Part shown: positions 61,956-64,000 of the stretch, piece after piece
How the letters are laid out: every line of letters starts with the position of its first letter
Numbering within the stretch: the first letter of the stretch is position 1
Assembly (NCBI GenBank): GCA_949285075.1
Contig: CASDXF010000003.1
Coordinates: 1-64,000, forward strand
Reading direction: 5' to 3'
DNA from: an uncultured Bacteroides sp.
GTDB lineage: Bacteria > Bacteroidota > Bacteroidia > Bacteroidales > Bacteroidaceae
Length of the DNA: 64,000 nucleotides
Notes under the pieces: model-generated
The model's input: the letters and a program-made list of their open reading frames with translations, nothing else
Databases searched by the model: none
Told to the model about the DNA's origin: nothing
Position numbers and translations under genes: made by a program

Positions 61956-62966
61956 CTACCCGTGGGTGCTTTTTACCGGCGAACCGCTGAACACGTCGCT
62001 CATACTCATCACATCAAGGGCGGAATCTATGTCTTTTATTTCTTCGGTAGACAGTTGGATATCCGCCGCTCCGATGTTCTCCTTCAGTCTGCACAATTTG
62101 CGGGTGCCGGGAATGGGGACTATCCACGGTTTCTTGCACATCATCCAAGCAAGGGAGATTTGTGCGGGAGTAGCGTGTTTCTGTTCTGCCAGTTCGTCAA
62201 GAAGAGCGAACAGAGCCTTGTTCTGCCCGAAACTTTCTTTTTGGAACTGGGGCATGGAAGCCCGGTAGTCGTTGGCTGCGTCGAAACGGTCGTTTTCCGT
62301 ATAATACCGGGAGAGCAGGCCGTTGGCAAGCGGAGAGAACGCCACGAAACCGACGCCCAGTTCTTCGAGCACGGGGAAAAGGGACTCGTTCCACCGTGCC
62401 ATCATCGAATAGCGGTTCTGTATCGCCGTAACGGGACATACGCTGTGCGCCCGGCGCAAATATGCCACGCTTGCTTCCGAAAGCCCCCAATGGAGAACCT
62501 TGCCCTCTTTTATCAGGTCGGCCATTACGGACGCCACTGTTTCCGGCTCAACTTTCGGGTCGGTACGGTGTTGGTAATAGAGGTCGATGTGGTCGGTCCG
62601 CAACCTCCGCAGGGAGCCTTCGACCGAACGGCGTATCACCTCCGGACGCGAGTCGGTGATGACCGCGTGTGTGTCGGGAGCGTCTGGATTCTCAAATGAA
62701 ATGCCGAATTTGGTTGCCAAGATTATTCTGTTGCGGAAAGGCTTGAGGGCTTCTCCCGACAGTTCCTCGTTATCATGGGGATGGGTGACGGTGCCGTATG
62801 ATTCGGCCGTGTCGAAAAACGTGTAGCCCATATCTACCGCATCGGCTAGCAGTTCGGTCATTTCCCGCCTGTCTGCCGGTGCGCCATAGGCATGGCTCAT
62901 ACCCATGCAACCCAATCCTATGGCGGACACTCTCAGTCCGCTCAGTCCTAATGTCTTGTAGTTCAT
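61956..62966 (-). CDS. Aldo/keto reductase
   Basis: A 336-residue cytoplasmic NADPH-dependent oxidoreductase with a TIM-barrel fold. The catalytic tetrad is visible: Asp and Tyr in FFDTAESYGT, Lys in LATKFGI, His in LYYQHRTD. Cofactor motif IPIPGTRK lies near the end. The substrate is unknown. It is divergent from an AraC-type regulator gene 193 bases away, a layout typical of a regulator and its target. Confidence 0.92.
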   Translation of the reverse strand: MNYKTLGLSGLRVSAIGLGCMGMSHAYGAPADRREMTELLADAVDMGYTFFDTAESYGTVTHPHDNEELSGEALKPFRNRIILATKFGISFENPDAPDTHAVITDSRPEVIRRSVEGSLRRLRTDHIDLYYQHRTDPKVEPETVASVMADLIKEGKVLHWGLSEASVAYLRRAHSVCPVTAIQNRYSMMARWNESLFPVLEELGVGFVAFSPLANGLLSRYYTENDRFDAANDYRASMPQFQKESFGQNKALFALLDELAEQKHATPAQISLAWMMCKKPWIVPIPGTRKLCRLKENIGAADIQLSTEEIKDIDSALDVMSMSDVFSGSPVKSTHG

Positions 62967-62990
62967 ATTTTGATTTTTATTTTACCGTTG

Positions 62991-62998
62991 CAAAATTA
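62991..62998 (-). promoter_or_regulatory. -7 box of aldo/keto reductase gene
   Basis: Minus-strand TAATTTTG matches TAnnTTTG, 24 bases above the ATG at 62966. Confidence 0.45.
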
Positions 62999-63042
62999 CG
63001 GCAGTCGGAAAAAAGCCGCTTTACAAGGATTGCGGTGGGACA

Positions 63043-63075
63043 TGCACTTATTTCCGTTTTTGCCCAATAAATGCA
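63043..63075. repeat. Inverted repeat, possible operator
   Basis: TGCACTTATT (63043-63052) is matched at 9 of 10 positions by the reverse complement of AATAAATGCA (63066-63075). It lies between the divergent aldo/keto reductase and AraC-type genes, where a shared operator would be expected. Confidence 0.4.
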
Positions 63076-63127
63076 AAAAAGGCAAGTCTTTCAGAATGGC
63101 TTAAAAAAGTTATCAGCCTGAAATATG

Positions 63128-63135
63128 TATATTTG
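63128..63135 (+). promoter_or_regulatory. -7 box of AraC-type gene
   Basis: TATATTTG followed by C, an exact TAnnTTTG match 24 bases before the ATG at 63160. Confidence 0.5.
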
Positions 63136-63159
63136 CGGAAGAAATAAAAAAGTAAGGAT

Positions 63160-63966
63160 ATGGCGGAAACGGAAAATATTATCATAAAAGATACGCTTGA
63201 CGGATTGGGTACGGACGCTTATAGCGATTATCTGGCCCATGCCCTTTGTCTGGCAGGCAGCTGCCGGCTGAAATACAACGGAGAGGAACGCGAGCTGCAG
63301 GCGGGTGACCTGATGATTGTGCGCAAGGGAAAACTGGTGGAGCGCATCCGCCCGGCGGACGGTTTCCGGGTAAAGGTGATATACGTTACCTCGGAATTTA
63401 TCGTGTTATCCACTCCGCTCAGCAACTACGGCATGAAAGGCCAACTGGCTCTGTTCCTCAATCCCATCATGAAGCTAGATGCCGGACAATGGGAATTGTG
63501 CCGCAAAGACTTTGATATGGTGGAAGCGCGGTTGGCGCAGGCCGACCACCATTTCCGCCGCGACTTGCTGATAGCCTCCATACAGATGCTGATTATCGAT
63601 TTTTTCGATTTCCATTCCCACCTTTATGGGGTGGACAATATCCCGCTGCAAAGCGCCACCATCATGAGCCGCTTCCTTAATATGCTGGAGAACGGAACGT
63701 ACTGCGAACACCGCGAAGTGAACTGGTACGCTGACAAGCTGTGCGTCACTCCCAAATACCTGTCCGAAGTCTCTCGGAAGATAAGCGGTTATGCCGCCAA
63801 CTATTGGATAAACCGCTACACCGTCCTCGATATTTCCCGCCTGCTCCGTGATAAGTCGCTGACTTTCGTGCGCATTTCCGACATGTTCGGCTTCTCGTCG
63901 CCTGCCTATTTCAGCCGTTACGTGCAGCAGCATCTGGGGGTAAGCCCGACGGAGTACAGGGGATGA
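63160..63966 (+). CDS. AraC-family transcriptional regulator
   Basis: A 268-residue regulator. The N-terminal half is cupin-like (LAGSCRLKYNGEERELQAGDLMIVRKGKLVERI). The C-terminal AraC helix-turn-helix pair spans about residues 175-268 (WYADKLCVTPKYLSEVSRK; VRISDMFGFSSPAYFSRYVQQHLGVSPTEYR). It probably controls the divergent aldo/keto reductase and itself. It ends 34 bases before the window edge. Confidence 0.9.
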   Translation: MAETENIIIKDTLDGLGTDAYSDYLAHALCLAGSCRLKYNGEERELQAGDLMIVRKGKLVERIRPADGFRVKVIYVTSEFIVLSTPLSNYGMKGQLALFLNPIMKLDAGQWELCRKDFDMVEARLAQADHHFRRDLLIASIQMLIIDFFDFHSHLYGVDNIPLQSATIMSRFLNMLENGTYCEHREVNWYADKLCVTPKYLSEVSRKISGYAANYWINRYTVLDISRLLRDKSLTFVRISDMFGFSSPAYFSRYVQQHLGVSPTEYRG

Positions 63967-64000
63967 GAAGCGACAGGATAAACAAACCGCAAAAATGTAG

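Noticed and set aside
1-64000. tRNA, rRNA and riboswitch genes
   Set aside because: Intergenic regions were read for cloverleaf or known riboswitch cores and none was convincing, including upstream of metA.

Overview
This is a Bacteroidales chromosome segment, most like Bacteroides or Parabacteroides. Support for that comes from a complete SusC/SusD polysaccharide utilization locus (PUL) run by a hybrid two-component system, Bacteroidetes-only families (DUF4834, DUF4998, DUF5000-type lipoproteins, BT_3928-type protein), TAnnTTTG-type -7 promoter boxes about 20 bp from a TTTG-like -33 box, and the absence of obvious Shine-Dalgarno sites. I cannot fix the species from sequence alone. No rRNA, tRNA or CRISPR array was seen.

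Layout. 1-600: wreckage of two IS982-type transposases. 651-2417 (minus): phospholipid operon psd-pssA-DUF4834. 2909-7476 (plus): dnaE, trxA, a small acidic protein. 7795-7965 (minus): a 56-residue ferredoxin. 8146-11983 (plus): metA, a U32/RlhA-like protein and a zinc-ribbon membrane lipoprotein. 11991-18868 (minus, clearly GC-rich): radA, a COG2509-type FAD protein, a LuxR-type regulator with a degenerate receiver, and a TonB-dependent receptor whose upstream region holds a remarkable phased array of palindromes (14509-14940). 19021-20951 (plus): mscS and a coiled-coil membrane protein. 21054-24816 (minus): a radical SAM/double-retropepsin operon and an orphan DUF6922 gene. 24817-26095: gene-free, hairpin-rich DNA. 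26096-32943 (plus): a TamB/TamA-like pair. 33357-34268: nucleotidyltransferase. 34335-51034: the PUL (hybrid regulator on minus; susC, susD, two surface lipoproteins, GH88, GH28 and PL8 on plus). 51502-55357 (minus): DUF1599, BT_3928-like, tpiA, SPOR protein, folE. 55924-59790: three glycan enzymes (GH43, GH-A clan hydrolase, convergent GH43) with no SusC/D pair. 59884-61246 (minus): ndk and an M23/LysM protein. 61956-63966: divergent aldo/keto reductase and AraC-type regulator.

How the genes work together. The PUL looks complete for binding, importing and depolymerising one uronic-acid glycan: PL8 cleaves to leave an unsaturated uronic acid, GH88 removes it, GH28 would cut galacturonosyl links, and the hybrid regulator senses the resulting oligosaccharide. 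No sulfatase is present, which argues for an unsulfated substrate. The 55924-59790 genes look aimed at xylan or arabinan side chains.

Most unusual non-coding content: (i) the 23-bp-phased palindrome array upstream of the TonB receptor; (ii) seven copies of a dispersed intergenic repeat built from 22-bp subunits around GGCTCGCGAGAAA; (iii) two arrays of TGTACA-type boxes spaced exactly 22 bp apart; (iv) an almost perfect palindrome of about 80 bp at 24912-24990. Among proteins, the radical SAM plus double-retropepsin operon is the best candidate for an uncharacterised biochemical system.
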